8,420 nucleotides of DNA, from NCBI GenBank assembly GCA_018818755.1, contig JAHIRL010000135.1, positions 1-8,420 of the forward strand, in the 5' to 3' direction. The notes beneath the pieces are model-generated. The model was not told the DNA's origin, ran no database searches, and worked only from the letters and a program-made list of their open reading frames with translations. Both the position numbers and the translations under genes were made by a program. This stretch comes from Patescibacteria group bacterium (GTDB lineage Bacteria > Patescibacteriota > Gracilibacteria > UBA1369 > LOWO2-01-FULL-3). Positions 1 to 6,897 of the stretch are shown one piece after another. Position 1 is the stretch's first letter. The number at the start of each line of letters is the position of its first letter.

Positions 1-611
1 AAATCTTCCATAAACAAAAAATACCTCTCATCAAACCCCCGCACCTGCTCGTAAAGATCTCTCGGCATCATCATAAAAGCCCCTGTAACCAAATCCACTT
101 TCTGGACACTCTGATGATTGAAATCAACCATAATATATTTCTGATACCTAACTCTGAAAGGCCAAACCTTTTTTAAAAAACTCCTTTTAATAAACAAATC
201 CAAAAACCTAAAATTCCTCCGACACGAAGGCTGGACATCCCCATTATGATAAACCAGCTTCGGCGCCAACATTCCAACCTCATTATTCTTCTCCATATAA
301 TCCACCATCTTTTGCAAAGTATCCGCCTCCACAGTCACATCAGCATTTAGTACTACCACATACTTCCCCGTAGCCTCTTTTCCCGCCAAATTCATCCCTG
401 CCCCATATCCCAAATTCCTTCCTGCCTCAATCAGCTTAAGCTCCCCCTTCGAATCGGCCTCCCGCAAATAGCCCAAACTCTCATCCTTCGAGCTGTTGTC
501 ACAAACAATAATTTCATAAGGAAAATCCACTCGGCTTTTGCGCAAAGACTCCACACAAAGCCGCGGAAAATACTTCTGATTATAATTAACAATTAAAATT
601 GAAAGTTTCAT
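1..611 (-). CDS. Family 2 glycosyltransferase, rhamnosyltransferase-like (C-terminus outside window)
   Basis: The first 203 residues of a GT-A fold glycosyltransferase are visible. The N-terminus has the Rossmann-like opening LSILIVNYN (residues 3-11), then the nucleotide-binding CDNSSKD (37-43) and NLGYGAGMN (66-74). LNADV (88-92) holds the metal-binding Asp-type motif. TGAFMMMPR (176-184) is followed by GFDERYFLFMED (192-203), the usual acceptor/catalytic ED region of the WbbL/rhamnosyltransferase-like group. Such enzymes move a sugar from a nucleotide-sugar to a lipid-linked or polysaccharide acceptor at the cytoplasmic face of the membrane; the actual sugar cannot be told from sequence. 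The ATG at 611 overlaps the TGA of the upstream nucleotidyltransferase gene as ATGA, so translational coupling is likely. This neighbour could supply its activated sugar. Roughly the last third of the protein lies beyond the window, so any membrane segments there are unseen. Confidence 0.9.
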   Translation of the reverse strand, partial: MKLSILIVNYNQKYFPRLCVESLRKSRVDFPYEIIVCDNSSKDESLGYLREADSKGELKLIEAGRNLGYGAGMNLAGKEATGKYVVVLNADVTVEADTLQKMVDYMEKNNEVGMLAPKLVYHNGDVQPSCRRNFRFLDLFIKRSFLKKVWPFRVRYQKYIMVDFNHQSVQKVDLVTGAFMMMPRDLYEQVRGFDERYFLFMED

Positions 612-1894
612 AATCGATTTTTAACATCAACACTGGCCTTATTCTCACTAATTTTCAACTCCCACTTTCCCCTCACAAAACTTTTATTTGGCACATCCTC
701 CGCCACCACAATCCCAGCCCCAATAAAACTATCACTGCCAATCTTCACTCCCGGCATAATGCTGGCATTTATTCCAAACCTCACATTATCCCCACAAATC
801 ATCCCAAATTTATTGCTCTCGGTATCAATCTTCACCCCTCCATGATTTACCAAAATATTTGCCTCATCCAATCTCAAATTCCCCGTAACCGTTCCCGCAC
901 CAAAACTAATATTGCGGCCAAGCACACTATCTCCAATATAATTACTATGCGTCCAAACCTCGCCCAATAAATAACTCCTCGCCACCTCGGTAGCAAAACC
1001 GATCACGCACCCCGCTCCGATATAACTCTCGCGCACAAGCGCCCCTGTCGCAATCACAGCCCCCTTACCAATATAGCAAGGCCCATTCACCACAGCTCCA
1101 TCCAAAATTTTCACATCATCCTCAATCACAACCTTCCCATTAAGCACAGCTGTCTCGCTAATCTGAGCCTTCGTAGAAATCCGTTTCTCCATCCCCTCAA
1201 AAAAGTATTTAAAAACATCCAAAACATGCCAGGGAAATTTTATCGGCAACCATTCTCCGTCATATTCCACCGCCTTCATCTTATATCCACCCTCAATCAA
1301 ATGCGAAAGCGCCACCTCATAAAGATCATCATTCGGGCTATTCACCTTCTTCAAAACCTCCAACAGAAGGGGACTATTCTTATGCAGATGCACCACCAAA
1401 TTCACAAGATCACTCGGCTCCGTTCCCGGCTCAGGCTTCTCCACAATCCCGGAAATATATCCCTCATCCGAAAGCTCCAAATATCCCCCGGGAAAATATT
1501 TCTCAACCTTCTTCCCCAAAATATAACTATCTGCTCCGCCAGCTTTATAAGCCTCCATCACTGCCGAAAAAGCCGACTCCTCAACAACATCATTACTACT
1601 AAAAATCAGCACCGGCTCACCGGCAATAAATTCCTCAGCCGCCAGCACAGCCCCACACATCCCCGCATCCAAATCCTTCTGCTCGTAAGTCTTCGCCCCA
1701 TACTTCGCACTCATTTCCCCAATCTCCGAAATGTTATGCGCCCCACAAACAATAGCCACATCATCAAAGCCAGCCGCAATCACAAGTTCAATCTGCCTCG
1801 CCAACAACGGCTTTCCCATAAAATCCAGGAAATTCTTATCCTCAATCGGTTTCATCCGCTTACTCCTACCTGCGGCAAGTATTACTGCTTTCAT
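608..1894 (-). CDS. GlmU-like sugar-1-phosphate nucleotidyltransferase with left-handed beta-helix domain
   Basis: This 428-residue, two-domain protein is predicted to activate a sugar-1-phosphate with an NTP. The nucleotidyltransferase domain (about 1-235) opens with VILAAGRSKRMKP (4-16), a variant of the LAAGxGTRMxP nucleotide loop, followed by GKPLL (27-31), SSND (99-102, probable metal site) and EKP (152-154). FPWHVLDVFKYF (220-231) bridges to hexapeptide repeats forming a left-handed beta-helix (about 243-405), with GAGTVTGNLR (332-341) and KFGMICGDN (362-370). This layout resembles archaeal GlmU-like bifunctional sugar-1-phosphate nucleotidyltransferase/acetyltransferases more than classical bacterial GlmU, so the sugar and any acetyltransferase activity stay uncertain. 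It starts 4 bases after the upstream purP-like gene, with an A-rich leader and no Shine-Dalgarno motif. Its TGA stop overlaps the next ATG. It probably feeds envelope polysaccharide synthesis together with the glycosyltransferase downstream. Confidence 0.88.
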   Translation of the reverse strand: MKAVILAAGRSKRMKPIEDKNFLDFMGKPLLARQIELVIAAGFDDVAIVCGAHNISEIGEMSAKYGAKTYEQKDLDAGMCGAVLAAEEFIAGEPVLIFSSNDVVEESAFSAVMEAYKAGGADSYILGKKVEKYFPGGYLELSDEGYISGIVEKPEPGTEPSDLVNLVVHLHKNSPLLLEVLKKVNSPNDDLYEVALSHLIEGGYKMKAVEYDGEWLPIKFPWHVLDVFKYFFEGMEKRISTKAQISETAVLNGKVVIEDDVKILDGAVVNGPCYIGKGAVIATGALVRESYIGAGCVIGFATEVARSYLLGEVWTHSNYIGDSVLGRNISFGAGTVTGNLRLDEANILVNHGGVKIDTESNKFGMICGDNVRFGINASIMPGVKIGSDSFIGAGIVVAEDVPNKSFVRGKWELKISENKASVDVKNRL

Positions 1895-1898
1895 TTTT

Positions 1899-3053
1899 TT
1901 AAGTTAAAATCTCATTCAATCGATCACTATCAATCGCCTTCTTAAGTTCAATCGCGATCCTCTCTCCATAGCTAATACTCTCTCCATATTTATAAGACGA
2001 ATACGGAGTGTATTTCGTGCCCGGTGATCCAGGAATCCTCATACTCACATCAAAAATTACGAACTCCTCCTTGCCATCATCCGCCGCCACAGCACCTTGC
2101 AAAGCGAAAGGCCCGATCATTCCCGGCGCAACCTCTTTTTTCATTGCCGTCACAAACTTCTCACCAATATCATAAGCCTTCTCCACCAGCGATTCCTTCA
2201 TTGTCACTGCATAATGCCCGGTCTCGATCATCTTCGGCTTAAATCCACTATCCAATAGCGCCATTTGATCTTTAGCATTAAGTCTCAAAAACCCATCAAG
2301 ATCAGTTTGTCTGCGAGTATCAGTTCCCATCAACTCCAATTCATCATCGATTTCAGAATAAAAGAAATTCAAGTTCACTTGAGCCCCAACAATAAACTCT
2401 TCAATCACAGCCTTATCAAGGGCTTCTTGTTTGATCTGCCCGCTAGTCAACATTTTCCCGGAAACCTCATCAAAACTCGCCTTATCATGAGCAAAAAAGA
2501 AAGCCCTCTCATAATCTCGAGTGGCCTCATTCACTTTCACAATCGCCAAACTATCAATTGCCGCTGGTCCATCAAATATCTTCGGCATCCTAATTCCGGC
2601 CTTCTCAAGCAGGTGATACTGATTCAAGGGTTGATCCCTCTCCTCCAACTTCACTCCCTGCCTTAGCCCAAAAATAGGCACCATAAACTTATCCTCAATA
2701 TCCGAAAAATTCTTAAAATAAACCCAAAAATAGCGATTATGAATAAAAATTGTATTTAATTCCCGCAATTTCTCCTGCACATCTTCATTCACAACATCCG
2801 CAAACTTATCTACCAAAATAACCTCATCCACACAACCAGTCTCACCTCTCGGCGCATAACTATCCTTGCGCGATTTGTAATACTGCGAAAAAGTCTTATC
2901 TCTGCCCTTCTGCGCCACAACCACAGTCCTAAAACCATATTTTTTTGCTCCATTACACACATCCAGCGCACTATGTCCACCTAGCACCCCAATAGTTATC
3001 TGCGAAGGATCATACTTCTCCAAAATCGCCGAAATATCATTTTGATTAATCAT
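1899..3053 (-). CDS. Divergent PurP-family protein (formate-AICAR ligase paralogue, altered active site)
   Basis: This 384-residue protein aligns by eye along its length with the canonical PurP encoded just upstream. Shared landmarks are LGGHSAL (24-30; PurP has LGSHTAL), VDEVILVDKFAD (75-86), EEFIVG (218-223), ELMG (240-243), NAKDQ (259-263), GPFALQG (314-320) and FDVSMRI (334-340). Important positions differ. The HGSF motif is replaced by HNRYF (105-109). The glycine-rich ATP-grasp loop (KFHGAHGGQGYF in the neighbour) has become KVNEATRDYERAFFF (173-187) without a single glycine. The SARIVAGTN stretch has become SMRIPGSPG (337-345). There is also an insertion near 56-74. I infer the fold is kept but that formate-dependent FAICAR synthesis is unlikely or altered; a partner subunit of PurP or a new ligase are alternatives. 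The gene follows purP by 48 bases and has no Shine-Dalgarno motif. Databases would probably label it a formate-phosphoribosylaminoimidazolecarboxamide ligase family protein. Confidence 0.85.
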   Translation of the reverse strand: MINQNDISAILEKYDPSQITIGVLGGHSALDVCNGAKKYGFRTVVVAQKGRDKTFSQYYKSRKDSYAPRGETGCVDEVILVDKFADVVNEDVQEKLRELNTIFIHNRYFWVYFKNFSDIEDKFMVPIFGLRQGVKLEERDQPLNQYHLLEKAGIRMPKIFDGPAAIDSLAIVKVNEATRDYERAFFFAHDKASFDEVSGKMLTSGQIKQEALDKAVIEEFIVGAQVNLNFFYSEIDDELELMGTDTRRQTDLDGFLRLNAKDQMALLDSGFKPKMIETGHYAVTMKESLVEKAYDIGEKFVTAMKKEVAPGMIGPFALQGAVAADDGKEEFVIFDVSMRIPGSPGTKYTPYSSYKYGESISYGERIAIELKKAIDSDRLNEILT

Positions 3054-3101
3054 AATTACTTGTATGTTAAATTGCCCCAGAAGTTTACCGCAAAACCCCC
3101 A

Positions 3102-4124
3102 TTATCCCAACACCTTTTGAAGATTATCGCTTTCAATAGCTTCTTTGATATCCCGGGCAATTCTTCTTCCTGTGCTCATCGGTTCATCATACCGAAGCCA
3201 AGTGTAAGGCGAACCATGCACATAAGGGTTTGTTCCAGCCACAATTCTGGCAGATATTTCAAAAACATAGTAATTAAGCTGTGGATCAATGATCCCTTCA
3301 AGGCAGAAAGGTCCAAAAAGTCCACCTTCCGCACCTTTAAGCTTCCTAGAAGCATCCACCACATTCTGTCCAATTTCAAAAATCATCGGCAAAAGTGATT
3401 CCCGAAGCACAATTGGCACATTTCCTGTAATAGTATAAGTAGTTCTAATCCCCACATCCACCTGATCTTTAGCGGCAATACGCCCAATACTATCCGCATT
3501 GGACTCATATCTTTTATCAAACCCCATGACTTCAAGCTCATCATTTAGTCTACTATAAAAATAGTGCGAATAAACCGGCACTCCCACAATATATTCCTGA
3601 ATCGCATAATCATCATCTCCCTGATACTCTTTATATCTTTCATAAAACTCCTCAGGCGAATTGGCCAAAAAGTAACCCTGACCACCATGCGCCCCATGAA
3701 ACTTAATAATCACTGGACGGTCAATATCATCAGGACTCTCAAACACTTTCGGCAATTTAATTTTGGCATTTTGCAACCATTCGCGTTCCTTTGTTCGATC
3801 AGATTCCCATTCCAAAATTCCCTTGGTCCCATAATGCATAGCTTCCATATTTTTAACCTTTTCTGCCCCGATATAAGCCACAAAAGACCCATGGGGAATA
3901 ACAATTCCTTTTTGATCAATAATACCCTGCTCAATTTTGAAAAAATCCGCAAACTTATCCACCAAAATGATCTCATCAGCCACCCCATAACTTATATATG
4001 GCTTCTCTTTTCCCCTTTCACAAATACAAATAGTTTCAAATCCTTCCTCCTTTGCTCCTTTCAAAATTTGCAAAGCCGTGTGGCTTCCCAGTGTGACAAT
4101 TTTATGATCTTTAATATTTCCCAT
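3102..4124 (-). CDS. purP: 5-formaminoimidazole-4-carboxamide ribonucleotide synthetase, formate-dependent (PurP)
   Basis: PurP is an ATP-grasp ligase converting AICAR, formate and ATP to FAICAR, the penultimate step of IMP synthesis, without folate. At 340 residues it is close to the usual archaeal length of about 360. Visible landmarks are LGSHTALQILKGAK (12-25), VADEIILVDKFAD (48-60), PHGSFVAY (77-84), KFHGAHGGQGYF (141-152, glycine-rich nucleotide loop), QEYIVG (176-181), MGFDKRYES (200-208), AAKDQ (217-221), GPFCLEG (271-277), FEISARIVAGTN (288-299) and HGSPYTWL (303-310). All match the family pattern. PurP is typical of archaea and rarer in bacteria, so acquisition by transfer is plausible. 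The gene lies between uppP (62-base gap) and a divergent paralogue, downstream of purH, which could take its product to IMP. The ATG at 4124 has no Shine-Dalgarno motif. The coding region appears somewhat more AT-rich than its neighbours, judged by eye. Confidence 0.93.
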   Translation of the reverse strand: MGNIKDHKIVTLGSHTALQILKGAKEEGFETICICERGKEKPYISYGVADEIILVDKFADFFKIEQGIIDQKGIVIPHGSFVAYIGAEKVKNMEAMHYGTKGILEWESDRTKEREWLQNAKIKLPKVFESPDDIDRPVIIKFHGAHGGQGYFLANSPEEFYERYKEYQGDDDYAIQEYIVGVPVYSHYFYSRLNDELEVMGFDKRYESNADSIGRIAAKDQVDVGIRTTYTITGNVPIVLRESLLPMIFEIGQNVVDASRKLKGAEGGLFGPFCLEGIIDPQLNYYVFEISARIVAGTNPYVHGSPYTWLRYDEPMSTGRRIARDIKEAIESDNLQKVLG

Positions 4125-4154
4125 GGATATAAAAAATTTAGTACTTTTAACTAT

Positions 4155-4184
4155 CTTATAAACAATGAAAGGATTTGTCTACAA
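4155..4184 (-). promoter_or_regulatory. Possible weak internal promoter upstream of purP
   Basis: In the 62-base gap between uppP and purP the minus strand reads TTGTAG (4184-4179), 18 bases, then TATAAG (4160-4155). The -10 box matches consensus at five of six positions and the -35 at only three. An alternative -35, TAGACA (4181-4176), matches better but leaves a 15-base spacer. Transcription would start near 4148, giving a leader of about 24 bases. No terminator hairpin is seen in this gap, so readthrough from purH-uppP is also expected. Confidence 0.28.
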
Positions 4185-4186
4185 AA

Positions 4187-4969
4187 TTATCTAAAAATTA
4201 GCACTGAAATCCCCAAAACCAATAAATACACTGCAAAAACCAACAAACTATGATTCTTTAAAAACTTCATCAAAAAAGCCACACTTCCCAAGCCCACCAC
4301 AAAAGAAACGACAAAACCAAGGCCCAAAACATCAAAACCAACAGTCACTTCCTCAACCTTCAAAGCTGTCAAAAGTCCGGCTCCAGCCATCACCGGCAAG
4401 CCCAACAAAAAAGAAAATCTAGCCGCCGCCTCCCGACTCACCCCCTGAAACAAACCGGCCACAATAGTAGATCCACTCCGTGAAACCCCCGGAATCAAAG
4501 CGCAAGCCTGCGCTAATCCAATTACAAAGGCCTTGCGAAAGCCAATCACAACCCCACTTTTCCTCTTCCCCGCCACATATTCACCCAGCAAAAACACTAC
4601 TCCCACAATCAGCATCATCACAGCAACCGCCCCTACATTTCTAAAAATCCCATCAATCCAATCCTCAGCTGTAAATCCAAGAATCACCGCTGGAACAGAT
4701 CCCAGCAAAATATACATAATCAATTTTCCATAAGGCCCCGCCACATCCCACTTCACCAAGGCCTTCAGCATCCCCCAAATATCTTTCCAAAAATAAAGAA
4801 CAATCGCCAACAAAGTTCCCATATGCACCGCAACATCAAAACTCTTTAATTCCCCAATATTGAGCCCCAAAAGCCCCTCGCCAAGCACAAGATGCCCACT
4901 ACTCGAAATCGGCAAAAACTCCGTCACACCCTGCAGAGCACCTAAAATAACTGAATCAATAATCTCCAT
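4187..4969 (-). CDS. uppP: Undecaprenyl-diphosphate phosphatase (UppP/BacA)
   Basis: UppP is a multi-pass membrane enzyme that removes a phosphate from undecaprenyl diphosphate, recycling the lipid carrier for peptidoglycan and polysaccharide precursors; it also gives bacitracin tolerance. The 260-residue length is normal. Both signature regions are present: QGVTEFLPISSSGHL (13-27), containing the (E/Q)xxxE pair Q13 and E17, and PGVSRSGST (160-168) with the essential arginine R164. Hydrophobic segments near 50-65, 85-100, 112-132, 145-160 and across 185-258 fit the integral-membrane fold. The start at 4969 is 3 bases after the purH stop, so the two genes are almost certainly co-transcribed. 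The leader is AT-rich without a Shine-Dalgarno motif. Presence of this enzyme supports a bacterial host with a peptidoglycan or lipid-linked glycan pathway. Confidence 0.96.
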   Translation of the reverse strand: MEIIDSVILGALQGVTEFLPISSSGHLVLGEGLLGLNIGELKSFDVAVHMGTLLAIVLYFWKDIWGMLKALVKWDVAGPYGKLIMYILLGSVPAVILGFTAEDWIDGIFRNVGAVAVMMLIVGVVFLLGEYVAGKRKSGVVIGFRKAFVIGLAQACALIPGVSRSGSTIVAGLFQGVSREAAARFSFLLGLPVMAGAGLLTALKVEEVTVGFDVLGLGFVVSFVVGLGSVAFLMKFLKNHSLLVFAVYLLVLGISVLIFR

Positions 4970-4972
4970 ATT

Positions 4973-6511
4973 TTAATGTCTAAAATATCTGCGGCCACTA
5001 AAGACCATTGCAATTCCCAGTTCGTCCGCTCTGGCAACCACCTCGTCATCCCGCACAGACCCCCCCGGCTGAATAATAGCCGTCACTCCCAGCTCAACAG
5101 CCTTCTCCATCGCATCAGTAAACGGGAAGAATGCATCCGAACTCATCACACTACCCTTTATTCTCTCCCCACCTTTAATTCCGGCAATCGCCACACTATC
5201 CACCCTCGACATCTGTCCTGCACCAATGGCATCGGTTACACCGTTTTTGGCCATCACCACAGCATTGGACATCACATGCTTGCAAACCTTAGTCGCAAAC
5301 AGCATGTCACGCACCTGCTCCTCACTCGGAGCCTTCTTGGTCACAACTTTTAAATCCGCCTCCGTAAGCTCATACATATCCTTAGTCTGAATCAGCAAGC
5401 CTCCGGCCACCTTCTTAATATCAGTCTTCAAAAGATCAAGCTTAAGATCGCCTACTTCCACAATTCGCAAATTTTTCCTTGTCATCAATCTCTCCAGCGC
5501 GGCCTTCTCATAAGAAGGCGCAATAATCATCTCCACAAACATCTTCTTTTCCTTCATATAATCCACCATTGCCCCTGTAAACTCCCGATTTACAGCGATA
5601 ATACATCCAAAAGCCGACATCTCATCAACCTCATGTGCTAGCTCAAAAGCCTTCCCAATATTCTCGGCACTCGCCACTCCGCAAGGATTATTATGCTTGA
5701 TAAAAACCGCACTTGGCTCCTTAAACTCCTTAACCAATTCCAGTGCACTATCTCCATCCACCAAATTATTGAAGGACAACTGCTTCCCATGCAGAACGCG
5801 CGAATTTGTAATATTTGAATCATGATTCTCTGGATTCTTGAAAAATGCTGCTTTCTGGTGAGGATTTTCCCCATATCTCAAACTGCAAACTTTTTCATAA
5901 TGCAAATCCAACATTTCCGGCTCTCCAGTGAGATCCCGGAAAAAATGTTCAATCTTATCATCATAATGGTGAGTCAAACTAAACGCCTTTCTCGCCAACA
6001 AAGTCCTTGTTTCTAATGTTGTATCCCCATTCTCAGCTATCTCCTCAAGTACCTTCGCATAATCTTCAGTATCTGTAAGCACAGTTACAAAGTTGAAATT
6101 TTTAGCTGCGCTCCTCACCATACTTGGTCCACCAATATCAATATTCTCAATTTTCTCCTCATTACTCACGCCCTCCTTTTCACAAACTTCCTCAAACGGA
6201 TAAAGATTTATCACCACCATGTCAATCATCTTAACCCCATTTTCTTGTGCCTGCTTCATATGCTCATCGTTATCACGAATTGCCAAAAGTCCACCATGAA
6301 CCTTCGGGTGCAGAGTTTTTACTCGCCCGTCCATCATTTCCGGAAATCCCGTATAGTCGGATACATCAATTACTTTTACTCCTCCCTCTTTCAGGGTTTT
6401 CGCTGTCCCTCCAGTTGATAGAATTTCCACCCCAATCTCTTGCAACTTGCTTGCAAATTCAACTACGCCTTCCTTGTTAGAGACGCTAATAAGAGCACGG
6501 TTAATTGGCAT
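4973..6511 (-). CDS. purH: Bifunctional AICAR transformylase / IMP cyclohydrolase (PurH)
   Basis: PurH performs the last two steps of de novo purine synthesis in the cytoplasm: formylation of AICAR with 10-formyl-tetrahydrofolate, then ring closure of FAICAR to IMP. The 512 residues match the full-length family. The N-terminal MGS-like cyclohydrolase domain shows ALISVSNKEG (6-15), STGGTAKTL (32-40), GRVKTLHPKVHGGLL (62-76) and NIDIGGPSMVRSAAKN (123-138). The transformylase domain starts near LRYGENPHQ (211-219) and includes KHNNPCG (272-278), whose Lys-His pair is catalytic, then SAFGCIIAVNR (299-309) and the C-terminal GGSVRDDE (483-490). Both active sites look intact, which makes the nearby PurP functionally redundant for formylation. 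The ATG at 6511 was chosen because MPINRALISVSNK is the standard N-terminus and an in-frame TAA lies upstream at 6526-6524. Confidence 0.97.
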   Translation of the reverse strand: MPINRALISVSNKEGVVEFASKLQEIGVEILSTGGTAKTLKEGGVKVIDVSDYTGFPEMMDGRVKTLHPKVHGGLLAIRDNDEHMKQAQENGVKMIDMVVINLYPFEEVCEKEGVSNEEKIENIDIGGPSMVRSAAKNFNFVTVLTDTEDYAKVLEEIAENGDTTLETRTLLARKAFSLTHHYDDKIEHFFRDLTGEPEMLDLHYEKVCSLRYGENPHQKAAFFKNPENHDSNITNSRVLHGKQLSFNNLVDGDSALELVKEFKEPSAVFIKHNNPCGVASAENIGKAFELAHEVDEMSAFGCIIAVNREFTGAMVDYMKEKKMFVEMIIAPSYEKAALERLMTRKNLRIVEVGDLKLDLLKTDIKKVAGGLLIQTKDMYELTEADLKVVTKKAPSEEQVRDMLFATKVCKHVMSNAVVMAKNGVTDAIGAGQMSRVDSVAIAGIKGGERIKGSVMSSDAFFPFTDAMEKAVELGVTAIIQPGGSVRDDEVVARADELGIAMVFSGRRYFRH

Positions 6512-6535
6512 GATAAAAATGATTTAAGATTTTTT

Positions 6536-6540
6536 CCTCC
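6536..6540 (-). other. GGAGG motif in the purH leader, too far from the start to be a normal RBS
   Basis: The minus strand carries GGAGG inside a G-rich stretch (GTTTGGGGAGG). It lies 24 bases from the purH ATG, against the usual 5-9. No ATG, GTG or TTG in the purH frame lies between it and 6511, and an in-frame stop at 6526-6524 excludes an upstream extension. It may be coincidental, or a leader element brought closer by RNA folding. Confidence 0.35.
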
Positions 6541-6553
6541 CCAAACCCACCTC

Positions 6554-6581
6554 ATTTTAATGATGCCTCGCGCAAAGTCAA
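6554..6581 (-). promoter_or_regulatory. Probable sigma70-type promoter for the purH operon
   Basis: The minus strand reads TTGACT (6581-6576), a 16-base spacer, then TAAAAT (6559-6554). Each box matches consensus at five of six positions. Transcription would start near 6547, giving a leader of about 36 bases before the purH ATG at 6511. It lies in the only gap between yidD and purH and uses the same -35 hexamer as the promoter at 8236-8208. It supports purH and the genes downstream forming a separate unit. Confidence 0.6.
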
Positions 6582-6587
6582 GGAACT

Positions 6588-6845
6588 CTATTTTGGAAAA
6601 TCCACCCCACCCTTACTCCAGGGATTGCACCTCACAATCCTCCACAAAGCCTTAAGCCCACCCCAAATCACTCCATGCTTCTTCACCACCTCATAACTGT
6701 ACTCCGAGCAGGTTGGCCTATATTTACAATATCCAAAAGGATGCCGATCCTTGCAAAACGCTCCATGATCCGGCGAAAAGGTATGCTGATAAAGTTTGAT
6801 CAGATAGCAAAGCCCCCGCCGCGGTAAAAGTAAAATATTCCTCAT
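6588..6845 (-). CDS. yidD: Membrane protein insertion efficiency factor YidD
   Basis: YidD is a small membrane-associated protein that assists YidC-dependent insertion of inner-membrane proteins. The 85-residue length is typical. The N-terminus is hydrophobic and basic (amphipathic helix, about 1-20). The family signature follows: CKYRPTCSEYSYE (40-52), then WRIVRCNPWSKGG (68-80), with the conserved cysteines C40, C46 and C73. An extra segment with SPDHG and FGY (24-39) precedes the first cysteine; I associate this with candidate-phylum versions, which is a recollection rather than a test. yidD normally sits in the rpmH-rnpA-yidD-yidC cluster, but here it stands alone between a wall hydrolase gene and purH. 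The ATG at 6845 is preceded directly by GGGGGC, too close to act as a Shine-Dalgarno site. Confidence 0.93.
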   Translation of the reverse strand: MRNILLLPRRGLCYLIKLYQHTFSPDHGAFCKDRHPFGYCKYRPTCSEYSYEVVKKHGVIWGGLKALWRIVRCNPWSKGGVDFPK

Positions 6846-6851
6846 GCCCCC

Positions 6852-6857
6852 ATTGTA
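6852..6857 (-). promoter_or_regulatory. Possible -10 box giving a nearly leaderless yidD transcript
   Basis: The minus strand has TACAAT six bases before the yidD ATG. If used as a -10 box, transcription would begin at or next to the A of the ATG. No convincing -35 is found 15-19 bases upstream, where the sequence is mostly a T-run, and there is no extended TGn. Readthrough from the M23 gene, 52 bases upstream, is the more economical explanation. Confidence 0.22.
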
Positions 6858-6897
6858 CTACAAAAAAACACTAAGCACTTTCTTAAAGTTCTCGAAT

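Noticed and set aside
1226..1945. Long plus-strand open frame (239 codons) opposite the nucleotidyltransferase
   Set aside because: The translation is low-complexity in Leu, Ile, His and Arg with no recognisable motif, and it is fully antisense to a well-supported gene.
2265..2666. Plus-strand open frame (133 codons) opposite the purP-like gene
   Set aside because: Antisense shadow of a gene with clear homology; no start context or motif of its own.
3564..4253. Long plus-strand open frame (229 codons) opposite purP
   Set aside because: It mirrors the canonical PurP gene, is rich in Ile, Asn, Phe and Ser, and shows no family motif; it reflects AT-rich composition.
6860..6897. Possible terminator after the M23 gene (ACTTT-AAG-AAAGT followed later by seven T on the minus strand)
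   Set aside because: The stem has five weak A/T-rich pairs and is separated from the T-run by eight bases, so it is not a convincing intrinsic terminator.
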